Shown: in pieces, positions 1 to 7,715 of the stretch
How positions within the stretch are numbered: the first letter of the stretch is position 1
Layout: every line of letters begins with the position of its first letter
Origin: Pseudomonadota bacterium
GTDB lineage: Bacteria > Pseudomonadota > Alphaproteobacteria > Rhodospirillales > Magnetospirillaceae
Assembly (NCBI GenBank): GCA_021793155.1
Contig: JAJYTF010000012.1
Coordinates: 1 to 64,000 of the forward strand
Direction: 5' to 3'
DNA length: 64,000 nt
Notes under the pieces: model-generated
The model's database searches: none
Seen by the model: only the letters and a program-made list of their open reading frames with translations
What the model was told of the DNA's origin: nothing
Program-made: the position numbers and the translations under genes

Positions 1-171
1 GCCGGCATTGCCGGCATTGTCGATGTCGCCGGCATTGCCGGCATTGTCGATGTCGCCGGCATTGCCGGCATTGTCGATGTCGCCGGCATTGCCGGCATTG
101 TCGATGTCGCCGGCATTGCCGGCATTGTCGATGTCGCCGGCATTGCCGGCATTGCCGGCATTGTGGATGTC
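1..171. repeat. 27-bp in-frame tandem repeat (minisatellite)
   Basis: Five identical 27-bp units occupy 1-27, 28-54, 55-81, 82-108 and 109-135. A 36-bp variant at 136-171 carries one extra copy of the 9-bp core gccggcatt. The array starts at the window edge and probably continues to the left. Because 27 is divisible by three, changes in copy number keep the minus-strand reading frame and alter only linker length. Confidence 0.95.
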
Positions 172-845
172 GCCGGCATTGTTGGCGTCACTGGCGTTTC
201 CGGTGCGGTGGATGCCACCGGTGTTTCCGGAACGGTCGGCGCTGCCGGCGCGGTGGACTGTTGCGCTGCCATATCGGTGGGCTGCGCGGCTTTCGGCTCG
301 GTCGCCGACGGGGCTTCCGGCGCCTTGGCGTCTTCTGCGGGTTTGGCCGGTTCGGCCGCCGGCTTGCCGGCCGGTTCGGCCTTGGGGCCTTCTTGCGCGG
401 ACGGATCGAGGGCCTTCGGCGTCGCCTGCAAAGGCATCGAGGCCGCCACAACCTTGGTGTGGTCGGAGGTCTTGGCCGTGTTGCTCCGGCGGGTCGACTC
501 GGCTGCCGTCGCCCTGTGGTCATGTCTGTGCTTGCGCAAGCCTGGTTCGTGGCCGGGCCTGTGCAGCTTTACCGCCGGAAGCTCGTGGTGCATCTGGACG
601 GCGGGGAGGATGGCGGCGCCCAGTGCCGGTGCGGTCACGATGGCCGGTCGGGCTTGGGGAAGGTTGCCGAGCAGCAGGTCAGGCAGGGTAGGCTCGTTGC
701 CCAGGCGGTCGAGAACACTGGTGTCCACTTCCACCGATGGCTTGCCGCCCCCGATCACCACCTGTGCCGTTGCCGGCGCGGCCATCGCCGCACCGACACC
801 CAGGGCTACCAGGATGCCGTTTCCCCAAAGCCGCGCAATGCTCAC
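1..845 (-). CDS. Secreted Ala/Pro-rich protein with 9-residue tandem repeats (C-terminus beyond window)
   Basis: The minus-strand frame stays open from a GTG at 845 to the left edge, so the C-terminus is missing. The start is supported by a GGGGGA ribosome site a few bases upstream. The first 28 residues form a signal peptide ending APATAQ, so the product should be exported. About 70 residues of ordinary sequence follow, then a His/Arg/Lys-rich stretch, then a Pro/Ala/Thr/Glu-rich region, and finally perfect 9-residue repeats reading roughly MPATSTMPA. Low-complexity linkers of this kind often lead into a peptidoglycan-binding or outer-membrane domain; an OmpA-type C-terminus is possible but lies outside the window. 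The plus-strand frames over the same DNA are repeat-driven shadows with no signal peptide. The next gene on the same strand is the inositol-monophosphatase homolog, 245 bp upstream. Confidence 0.7.
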   Translation of the reverse strand, partial: MSIARLWGNGILVALGVGAAMAAPATAQVVIGGGKPSVEVDTSVLDRLGNEPTLPDLLLGNLPQARPAIVTAPALGAAILPAVQMHHELPAVKLHRPGHEPGLRKHRHDHRATAAESTRRSNTAKTSDHTKVVAASMPLQATPKALDPSAQEGPKAEPAGKPAAEPAKPAEDAKAPEAPSATEPKAAQPTDMAAQQSTAPAAPTVPETPVASTAPETPVTPTMPATSTMPAMPAMPATSTMPAMPATSTMPAMPATSTMPAMPATSTMPAMPATSTMPAMP

Positions 846-1090
846 GATTTCCCCCAAACAGCGGACCTTCGCCATAGGGCTAACAGAGTACCGCAAGGGC
901 GGAATCGCCACAACTCGTTTGCCGGGGCGGCTCTATGCCGGCCCCTCGGGCGCCGGGCGGGGCGTGATCGCGCCCCTTGGCTTTCGCGCGAACGTTCGTG
1001 CGGGCGCTCAGCGCGCCAACGCGTCAGCCACTTTGTCCGCTACTGCGTCAGGACGCGCGCCAGAGTGATTGCTTCGGACGAGGACGCAGC

Positions 1091-1885
1091 TCAGCTTGCC
1101 GCGCGCAGCAGCGTGCCCAGGGGCAGGTGCAGGTGGTCGTTGGCCGCCAGCACATTGCCCGAGGTCATCATGTCGTGGCCGCCGTCGATCTCGCTCACAT
1201 ATCCGCCGGCTTCGCGCACCAGGATGATGCCGGCCGCGATGTCCCACGCCTTGAGACCGATTTCCCAGAAGCCTTCGTAGCGGCCGGCGGCGACATAGGC
1301 GAGATCCAAGGCGGCCGAGCCGAACCGGCGGACGCCGGCGGTCGCCTCCATGACACGGGCGAGTTGCTTCAGGAACAGCTCAGGTTCCGGGCGGCCGAAA
1401 TGGGGGATGCCGGTGGCGATCACCGACTCGTCCAGCCGGCGGCGGGCCGAGACGCGCAGCCGGCGCTCGTTGACGAAGCAGCCCTGGCCCTTCTCGGCCC
1501 AGAACATTTCATCGGTCAGCGGCTGGTAGACGACGCCGGCGATCGGTTCGCCGTCGCGCACCAGGCCGATGGAAATGGCGAAATGCGGAATGCCGTGGAG
1601 GAAATTGGTGGTGCCGTCGAGCGGATCGATGATCCACACATTGTGGGGATCGGAACCTTCGACGACCCCGCCTTCCTCGAGCAAAAAGCCGTATTCCGGC
1701 CGCGCTTTCTTCAGCTCCTGCCGCAGGACTTTCTCGACACGGTGGTCGGCTGCCGAGACGAAATCCCCCGGCCCCTTCTTCGACACCTGCAGCTGCTCGA
1801 CTTCGCCGAAGTCGCGCAGCAGCCCGCGCGCCGCCTTGCGGGCGGCGGCGGTCATCACGTTGATTGCGGCGGAACGGACGATCAT
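1091..1885 (-). CDS. Inositol monophosphatase family protein
   Basis: This 264-residue protein has the family length and signatures. There is an acidic metal ligand pair near E70-E71, the motif DPLDGTTNF at about 87-95, and the second motif WDIAAGIILVREAGG near the C-terminus. These form the two-to-three Mg2+ site that hydrolyses sugar or inositol phosphates in the cytoplasm. Bacterial members act on inositol-1-phosphate, fructose-1,6-bisphosphate or similar esters, or act as SuhB-type ribosome factors; the sequence alone does not say which. The ATG at 1885 is chosen because upstream starts would run into efp, whose stop is 5 bp away. It is likely cotranscribed with efp. Confidence 0.9.
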   Translation of the reverse strand: MIVRSAAINVMTAAARKAARGLLRDFGEVEQLQVSKKGPGDFVSAADHRVEKVLRQELKKARPEYGFLLEEGGVVEGSDPHNVWIIDPLDGTTNFLHGIPHFAISIGLVRDGEPIAGVVYQPLTDEMFWAEKGQGCFVNERRLRVSARRRLDESVIATGIPHFGRPEPELFLKQLARVMEATAGVRRFGSAALDLAYVAAGRYEGFWEIGLKAWDIAAGIILVREAGGYVSEIDGGHDMMTSGNVLAANDHLHLPLGTLLRAAS

Positions 1886-1889
1886 CGGA

Positions 1890-2456
1890 TCAGTCTTTGG
1901 CCCGCTCGACGTAGGTGGCATCGGCGGTGCTCACCACGATGCGTGTGCCGGCTTCGATGAACGGCGGGATCATCACGCGGACGCCGTTTTCCAGGATTCC
2001 CGGCTTGTAGGAGGAGGCTGCGGTCTGCCCCTTGACCACCGGATCGGCTTCGACCACGGCCATGGTCACCTTGTCGGGCAGGGTCACCGCCACCGGCGAG
2101 CCTTCGATCAGGTCGACGGTGCAGGGCATGCCGTCCTGCAGGAAGGCCGCCGGATCGCCGACCACATCGCGTGGCACCGAGAACTGCTCGAAGCTTTCCG
2201 AGTCCATGAAGGTGATATGGTCGTCGTCACCGAACAGAAAGGTGCACTCCTTTTCCTCGACCTGAAGCTTCTCCACCGTATCGGCGGTGCGCCAGCGTTC
2301 GTTGGTCTTGGTTCCGGTGCGGACGTCGCGCATTTCGACTTGGATGAAGGCACCTCCCTTGCCCGGCTGGATGAGCTGGATCTTGAGCACCGCCCATTGC
2401 CGGCCGTTGTGTTCCAGGATATTGCCCGGACGAATGAGGTTAGCGTTGATCTTCAT
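1890..2456 (-). CDS. efp: Translation elongation factor P
   Basis: The 188-residue product covers the three beta-barrel domains of EF-P, beginning MKINANLIRPGN. EF-P binds between the P and E sites and rescues ribosomes stalled on consecutive prolines. The modifiable lysine lies at the tip of domain I in QPGKGGAF, at about K33. The C-terminal domain ends PPFIEAGTRIVVSTADATY, as is typical. The ATG at 2456 gives the canonical N-terminus; the longer open frame upstream is not EF-P-like. The two enzymes that add beta-lysine to this residue, epmB and epmA, are encoded immediately upstream, which fits the Lys-type loop. Confidence 0.97.
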   Translation of the reverse strand: MKINANLIRPGNILEHNGRQWAVLKIQLIQPGKGGAFIQVEMRDVRTGTKTNERWRTADTVEKLQVEEKECTFLFGDDDHITFMDSESFEQFSVPRDVVGDPAAFLQDGMPCTVDLIEGSPVAVTLPDKVTMAVVEADPVVKGQTAASSYKPGILENGVRVMIPPFIEAGTRIVVSTADATYVERAKD

Positions 2457-2496
2457 GGCCTTGACCCAGGGAGTTGGAATTGAGTTGGCGCGGAAC

Positions 2497-3570
2497 CTAA
2501 CAGCTTGACCGGCCGGGCGCAACGACGGAGGCAGGGGGGTAGGCGTGCCTGCCGCCCTGCCAGTCTTCGACTTCGTTGCCGTCCAGATAGACCGGTCCCA
2601 CCGGAACCTTGCCGTGGCCGCCCGGGATGTCGAGCACGTATGTGGGCTGGCAGAGGCCGGAGGCGCGGCCACGCAGGCGGCGCATCACCGCCTGGCCCTC
2701 GGCGATGGTCGTACGGAAATGGCCGGTGCCGGGGGCCAGGTCAAGATGGTGCAGGTAATAAGGTTTGATCCGGTTGGCGACCATCGCCCGCATCAACGCC
2801 TCCATCACCTGGGGATCGTCGTTCACCCCCTTCAGCAGCACGGTCTGGCCGACCAGTGGGATGCCGGACTTGGTCAGGCGGCGGCAGGCCTCGCGCGCGG
2901 CCGGTCCCAGTTCGCGCGGATGGTTGCAGTGCACCGCCAGCCAAACCGCCTTGTCTGCCGAGGCCAGGGCATCGAGCAAGGCCGGGCCGATGCGCTCCGG
3001 GTCGCTGATCGGCACGCGGCTGTGCAGGCGGATCACGGCGACATGGGGAATGGCGTTCAGCGCCGCCACCAGGGCGCACAGCCGTGTCGCCGGCAGCATC
3101 AGCGGGTCGCCGCCGGTGATCACCACCTCCCATATCTCGGGGTGGCTGGCGATATAGGCCAGCGCGGCCTCCAGTTCGGCCTCGCCGAGGACCGCCTCGT
3201 CGCCGCCCACCCGCTCGCGCCGGAAGCAGAAGCGGCAATAGACCGGGCAATGCAGGATAGGGGTCAGCAGGACGCGGTCGGGGTAGCGATGGACGATGCC
3301 CTTCACCGGGCTGTGCACATGGTCGCCGATGGGGTCGGCAAGCTCGCCCGACGCGCCGTCCAGCTCGCGGATGTCGGGCACGAACTGCCGGACCAGGGGG
3401 TCGGCGGGGTCGGCGGGCTCCATCAATTCGGCCAGCACGGGGGTCACCGCCACCGCGTAGCGCGCCGCCACCGCGTCGATTTCCGCCAGCTTGTCGGGCG
3501 CGACCAGGCCGGCGGCGGCCAAATCCGCGCTGCGGCGCAAGGTGCGGCGGTGGTGCGAAGCTTCGGTCAT
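2497..3570 (-). CDS. epmB: EF-P (R)-beta-lysine formation enzyme, radical SAM lysine 2,3-aminomutase EpmB
   Basis: This 357-residue radical SAM protein has the CxxxCxxC cluster motif (C108, C112, C115 in HCPVYCRFC) and a PLP-lysine near K321 in GGHGKVPVG. It converts L-alpha-lysine to (R)-beta-lysine with S-adenosylmethionine and PLP. The length matches EpmB rather than the longer catabolic KamA, which has an extra C-terminal region. The position between efp and a divergent epmA makes the EF-P assignment strong. It is transcribed with efp, whose start lies 40 bp downstream of this stop. Confidence 0.93.
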   Translation of the reverse strand: MTEASHHRRTLRRSADLAAAGLVAPDKLAEIDAVAARYAVAVTPVLAELMEPADPADPLVRQFVPDIRELDGASGELADPIGDHVHSPVKGIVHRYPDRVLLTPILHCPVYCRFCFRRERVGGDEAVLGEAELEAALAYIASHPEIWEVVITGGDPLMLPATRLCALVAALNAIPHVAVIRLHSRVPISDPERIGPALLDALASADKAVWLAVHCNHPRELGPAAREACRRLTKSGIPLVGQTVLLKGVNDDPQVMEALMRAMVANRIKPYYLHHLDLAPGTGHFRTTIAEGQAVMRRLRGRASGLCQPTYVLDIPGGHGKVPVGPVYLDGNEVEDWQGGRHAYPPASVVAPGRSSC

Positions 3571-3636
3571 CGGCTCTGTTCCAAGGGATTGCGGTGGGGC
3601 ATAGTGGCGGCGCTCTCAGTCATATAAGGAAAAGCC

Positions 3637-4683
3637 ATGTCCGGCAAAGAGTGGTGGCGGCCCGAGCGGTTCGGCGTTCGCCGGCCGGGCCTCGAGGCCC
3701 GGGCCCGCATCCTGGCGGCGCTGCGGGCCATGTTCGCCGCGGAAGGCTTCGTCGAGGTGGAGACGCCCTGCCTGCAGGTGTCGCCAGGAATGGAGCCGCA
3801 TATCATGGCGCTGTCGGCCGAGCTTGCCGAGCCGTTCGGTGCGGGCCGGCGACGGCTGTTCCTGCATACCTCGCCCGAGTTCACCATGAAAAAGCTGCTG
3901 GTGGCGGGGATGCCCAGGATCTTCCAGATCGCCAGGGTGTGGCGGGACGGCGAGCGCTCGCCGCTGCATCACCCGGAATTCACCATGCTGGAATGGTACC
4001 GCGTCGGCCAATCCTATCAGCGGCTGATCGACGATTGCGCCGGACTGCTGGCCGCGGCCGCCAAGGCCGCCGGCGTCGGTGAACTATGCCGCGGGGCGCG
4101 CCGCTGCGACCCGTTCGCCCGGCCGCAGCGGCTGACCGTGGCGCAGGCCTTTGGCGATTACTGCGGCATCGACCTGCTGGGCACCGGCGAGGACGCGGCG
4201 GCGCTTGCCGCCGAGGCACGGCGGCTCGGCCTCCATGTGGGGGAACGCGACAGCTGGGAGGACCTGTTCTTCCGCCTCATGCTGGAGCGCATCGAACCGC
4301 ATCTGGGGGACGGCCGGCCGCTGGTCCTGTGCGAGTACCCGGTCTCGATGGCGGCACTGTCGCGGCCTTGCCCGCACGATCCCAGGGTGGCCGAGCGCTT
4401 CGAACTCTATGTCTGCGGGGTCGAGCTGGCCAATGCCTTCGGCGAACTGACCGACCCCGTCGAGCAGCGGCGGCGCTTCGCGGCCGACATGGACCTGAAG
4501 GAACGGCTTTACGGCGTCCGCTATCCCATCGACGACGACTTCCTGGCCGCTCTCGACGCCGGCCTGCCGGACAGCGCCGGCATCGCCCTGGGTGTCGACC
4601 GGCTGGTCATGCTGGCTTGCGGGGCGGAAACCCTGGACGATGTGCTGTGGGCGCCGGTGGCGGAGTGCGTTCCGGGCGAATAG
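3637..4683 (+). CDS. epmA: EF-P lysyltransferase (GenX/PoxA/YjeA type) EpmA
   Basis: The 348-residue protein resembles the catalytic core of class II lysyl-tRNA synthetase but lacks the N-terminal anticodon-binding domain. Class II motifs are visible: motif 2 region ARVWRDGERSPLHHPEFTMLEWY, and motif 3 near the C-terminus as ALGVDRLVML. EpmA activates beta-lysine with ATP and attaches it to EF-P. It is divergent from epmB with a 66-bp gap, so the pair probably shares a control region. With efp and epmB this completes the modification pathway in under 3 kb. Confidence 0.94.
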   Translation: MSGKEWWRPERFGVRRPGLEARARILAALRAMFAAEGFVEVETPCLQVSPGMEPHIMALSAELAEPFGAGRRRLFLHTSPEFTMKKLLVAGMPRIFQIARVWRDGERSPLHHPEFTMLEWYRVGQSYQRLIDDCAGLLAAAAKAAGVGELCRGARRCDPFARPQRLTVAQAFGDYCGIDLLGTGEDAAALAAEARRLGLHVGERDSWEDLFFRLMLERIEPHLGDGRPLVLCEYPVSMAALSRPCPHDPRVAERFELYVCGVELANAFGELTDPVEQRRRFAADMDLKERLYGVRYPIDDDFLAALDAGLPDSAGIALGVDRLVMLACGAETLDDVLWAPVAECVPGE

Positions 4684-4718
4684 GCGGTTGAAGGCGGGCA
4701 GGGCTCCGGGCTCCCGTA

Positions 4719-4735
4719 ATTTCCAAATTGGAAAT
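4719..4735. promoter_or_regulatory. 17-bp AT-rich palindrome upstream of the Cys-rich gene, operator candidate
   Basis: Two perfect 8-bp arms, atttccaa and ttggaaat, flank a single A. The site sits 55 bp before the ATG of the Cys-rich gene and 36 bp after epmA in an otherwise GC-rich region. Its size and symmetry fit a dimeric helix-turn-helix regulator. No strong -35 box is visible, so the exact promoter is not assigned. Confidence 0.4.
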
Positions 4736-4789
4736 ATATGTCGCCCGTGATATTGGTGCCGGCCAGACCCGCCACAGCCTACGGCCGCA

Positions 4790-5866
4790 ATGCTGTCTCT
4801 CCGTGTTTCCCGATCGACGATACGGCGAAGCTTGGCCGTGGCCCTGTTCGTGCTGGCCGGCTGGGCGGGCGGAGTGGTGACGGCGTTCGGGCAAGCCTAT
4901 CCTCCGCCGCCGCAAACGCCGGCCACGGCCAATGGCGTGGAGCCGAATGGCGAAGCGCGGATTCCGGGAGGCTCGACAGGATTCGTCGATCCCAGCCCTT
5001 GGGGATACTGTCGTTACGTCACCAACGGCAACGCCCTGGAGGTCGCTTTCGGCATTTCATCGGCAGCCGAATGGCAATATTTCCGCGCTGGCGAGTTCAA
5101 TGGGCAGACCCCACCCGGGGTAACGGAAGTCGTCTGCTGCCGTCCCACCACCGCCACCCTGTGCCAGGGCGCCAGCGGCGGTGCGCGGGTGGCGCCATTG
5201 AACGGGGCCGGTGTGAACGGTTACGGCGTCTACAACAGCACCGGCTCGGCCACCGCCACCTGCTCCAATCCCCCTTACGGCACCTATCAGGATACCCGCA
5301 CCTTCACCTGCGGCCAGGTCGGCGCCGGCGTGGACGCGGATGGGCAGTGGAGCCCGTCGGGCGGCGACAGCGACAGCTGCACGCCCAACAGCTATGTGGT
5401 CTATGGCGGCTGCAGCGCCTCCTGCGGCGGCGGAAATTTGTATGAGACCCTCTACAATTCCTGCGGCCAGGTCACCAGCCAGGGCTATTTCGGCCCCTCC
5501 TGCAACACCCAAAGCTGCTGCACGCCGTCCTACAGTTGCGGCAGCTGCAACCAGAGCACCGGAACGAAGACCTGCACCGACGTCGCCTGCGGCAGCGGGT
5601 CATACCAGACATCCTGCAGCTATGGCACCTGGGGCGGGGGAAGTTGTAGTCCGTATCCGCCTAATAGCTATTCGAGCTGTATAGCCACGGACGGGAACAT
5701 ATCCACACCCGAAACTTGTGGCGGGGAGCAGGGCTGCCCATCGACGTGGGGCTACTGGGGTGCCGGCCAGTCCGGCGGATGTGGTGGTGGCTTGGCCACC
5801 AACTTTAGCCCGCCGCCGCCTGGTGTGGCCGGTACAACCAGTTTTACGTGCACGGGGTACGAGTAA
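4790..5866 (+). CDS. Secreted cysteine-rich protein with thrombospondin-1-like segments
   Basis: This 358-residue protein begins with a basic N-terminus and hydrophobic segment ending near TAFGQA, a good signal peptide. The mature part is rich in Gly, Ser, Thr and Tyr and carries 24 cysteines by my count. One segment, VYGGCSASCGGGNLYETL, resembles the W/Y-x-x-CS-x-CGGG core of thrombospondin type 1 repeats; several other Cys-x2-4-Cys clusters follow. I do not recognise a named family. Many disulfides are expected, and a DsbA-like lipoprotein lies 1.9 kb downstream. The stop codon overlaps the next start as TAATG, so the two proteins are probably made together. A surface or adhesion role is only inference. 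Confidence 0.75.
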   Translation: MLSLRVSRSTIRRSLAVALFVLAGWAGGVVTAFGQAYPPPPQTPATANGVEPNGEARIPGGSTGFVDPSPWGYCRYVTNGNALEVAFGISSAAEWQYFRAGEFNGQTPPGVTEVVCCRPTTATLCQGASGGARVAPLNGAGVNGYGVYNSTGSATATCSNPPYGTYQDTRTFTCGQVGAGVDADGQWSPSGGDSDSCTPNSYVVYGGCSASCGGGNLYETLYNSCGQVTSQGYFGPSCNTQSCCTPSYSCGSCNQSTGTKTCTDVACGSGSYQTSCSYGTWGGGSCSPYPPNSYSSCIATDGNISTPETCGGEQGCPSTWGYWGAGQSGGCGGGLATNFSPPPPGVAGTTSFTCTGYE

Positions 5867-7554
5867 TGCGCTTTACAGCATCGCGCTCTGCGCTTGCACT
5901 TGCGGCCGGTGTCGGCATTCTCGGCTTCTTTCTCACCTTCTCTCACGGCAGGATCACCACCATGAGCACCGATCCCAATATCACCGCCTTCGTGAACCAG
6001 CAGAACGCGGTGCGCGGCGCGGCCAACTCGCCGTTGATCGGCCTGGAAACCGCCGGCATCGCCGGCAGCGGCAACTCCGTCATCGGCTTTCAGTCGGCCA
6101 ACCTCGGCTCGGGCCAGAATGCCGTGGTGCTCGACGGGCCAATGAGCCAATACGCTTACAATGTGGATGCGACTGGCGCATTGAGTCTGACCGACACCAC
6201 CAGCGGGCAAAGCATCGCGGTGACCGGTGCCAGCTACGTCGTTTTCGACGGCGGGGCGACCGCCACCGCCAACGGCGCCACCGCCTACCAGCAGATCGCC
6301 ATCGTCGAGAACGCCCAGAACAGCATCGTCGCCGGGCTCTATCAGGCGGCCTTCGGCCGCCAGCCGGACCTGCCCGGCCTGGAGTTCTGGATCAACGACC
6401 TGACCGGCGGCCACATCACCTGGCAGGCCATGGCCAACGATTTCCTCACCCTGCCGGAGTTCACCAGCCGGTATGGCGACATCTCCGCCATGACGGACAC
6501 CGCGTTTGTCACCCAACTTTATCAGAACATCCTGGGGCGAGCCCCCGATTCCTCTGGGCTGTCCTACTGGTTGAGCGACCTCGCCTCGGGCGACAGCCGG
6601 GCCAATGTGCTGCTGGGCATCGCCGGCAGCACTGAAAATCTCACCAAGATGGCCTTGGCCAATGGCGGTTGGCTGATCGATACCGCCCAGGGCGGCTATG
6701 CCAGCCCCAACGCCCTGCTGCCCGCCAATACCGTGCTGACCCAGGGCACCACCACCGGCTATGTGAATACGGCGCTGATTGATACCAGCCAACTCCCCAG
6801 CGGCGGCACCACTATTGGCGGCTTCACCATCCACAACAGCGGAGCCACCACTTCCAGTTCCGGAGCATGGCTTGCGGATGATTCTGTTGCCAATGTCACC
6901 ATCGTGCTATCCAGCGACATTAATACGGGGATCGCCAATACCACTAATGTCGGTAATGTCACGCTTATCGGCGCCTCCGGTGGTGGGAGTGCAATCGCCC
7001 TCCTTAACGGCACCGCCATTCTCAGCGGCACCGGCAATACGGTGACTGCCGGCACCACGTTTGCGAGCAACATTACCGCCGGTGGGCTGTCAGGGGCGTT
7101 GGTGGCCAACTTCGCCGCCGGGGATATGATCCAGATCCCTCCCCAGGGCAATACCGGCATGGGCGCAACCAGTTATCTCGGTCCCACCCTCGGGACTGTC
7201 CTCACCCCGACAGCGGCATCGCCGCAACAGGGCAGCACGTTGGACATGATTAACCAGTCCTACTACATCAACGTCGGCAGCGTCGGTGGCGGCACCACCG
7301 CCGAGGTGGCCGCGGCGGCGAACAAGGTGTTCGTCCCGTCGCCCACCGTCGGCGAAACGACCATCTTCTTCGGCCAGATCACCACCGGCACCAATGCCGG
7401 CAGCACGGTGATGTACGAGTGGTCCGACGTCGCTCCTCTTGGCAGCGCCTCGGGCGCGACCTCGATCGACACGGCCCACATGCAGAATGGCGTCATCCTG
7501 CTAGGTGTGCCGGCCAGCGCGGTCGCGGCGAACTGGTTCTACCATCATAGCTGA
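5866..7554 (+). CDS. DUF4214-domain secreted/surface protein
   Basis: The 562-residue product contains two DUF4214 units at about 150-205 (GLYQAAFGRQPDLPGLEFW) and 212-262 (LYQNILGRAPDSSGLSYW). Such domains are common in large secreted and S-layer-like bacterial proteins. The remainder is Gly/Thr/Ala/Asn-rich with beta-solenoid character and few charged residues. The ATG at 5866 overlaps the upstream stop and gives a hydrophobic N-terminal segment (about 8-26). A second candidate start at 5962, beginning MSTDPNITAF, would remove this segment and look like a type I secretion substrate. The secretion route is therefore undecided; no ABC exporter is in the window. Confidence 0.8.
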   Translation: MRFTASRSALALAAGVGILGFFLTFSHGRITTMSTDPNITAFVNQQNAVRGAANSPLIGLETAGIAGSGNSVIGFQSANLGSGQNAVVLDGPMSQYAYNVDATGALSLTDTTSGQSIAVTGASYVVFDGGATATANGATAYQQIAIVENAQNSIVAGLYQAAFGRQPDLPGLEFWINDLTGGHITWQAMANDFLTLPEFTSRYGDISAMTDTAFVTQLYQNILGRAPDSSGLSYWLSDLASGDSRANVLLGIAGSTENLTKMALANGGWLIDTAQGGYASPNALLPANTVLTQGTTTGYVNTALIDTSQLPSGGTTIGGFTIHNSGATTSSSGAWLADDSVANVTIVLSSDINTGIANTTNVGNVTLIGASGGGSAIALLNGTAILSGTGNTVTAGTTFASNITAGGLSGALVANFAAGDMIQIPPQGNTGMGATSYLGPTLGTVLTPTAASPQQGSTLDMINQSYYINVGSVGGGTTAEVAAAANKVFVPSPTVGETTIFFGQITTGTNAGSTVMYEWSDVAPLGSASGATSIDTAHMQNGVILLGVPASAVAANWFYHHS

Positions 7555-7568
7555 GGGAGAGCGGCCGG

Positions 7569-7682
7569 ATGCCATCAATGATGATCATCGGCGACAGGCT
7601 AATGCCCGGCGCCCTTCCCTACGAGGCGCTGAAACAGGCGGTGGTGGCGGCGCGGGAGCAGAGAACCGCGGCAAGTCAATGA
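7569..7682 (+). pseudogene. Remnant of a DsbA-like gene (C-terminal 35 or so codons)
   Basis: A 37-codon frame ending TGA at 7680-7682 encodes a peptide containing MPGALPYEALKQAV, nearly identical to the last part of the intact DsbA-like protein at 7716-8534 (VPGAMPYEALKQAV). Both finish a few residues later in a short basic/Gln tail. The thioredoxin fold and CxxC region are absent, so it cannot be functional. It looks like the tail of a tandem duplicate, most of which was lost or replaced by the DUF4214 cassette. Confidence 0.8.
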
Positions 7683-7715
7683 CCGTGCCCATCATGTTGG
7701 TGAAGGAACATTGAT

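Noticed and set aside
1-171. CRISPR-like repeat array
   Set aside because: Units are contiguous with no spacers and read as protein in frame.
8-1280. Long plus-strand open frames over the left-edge repeat
   Set aside because: They arise from the GC-rich repeat; the minus-strand frame has a ribosome site, signal peptide and repeat unit in phase.
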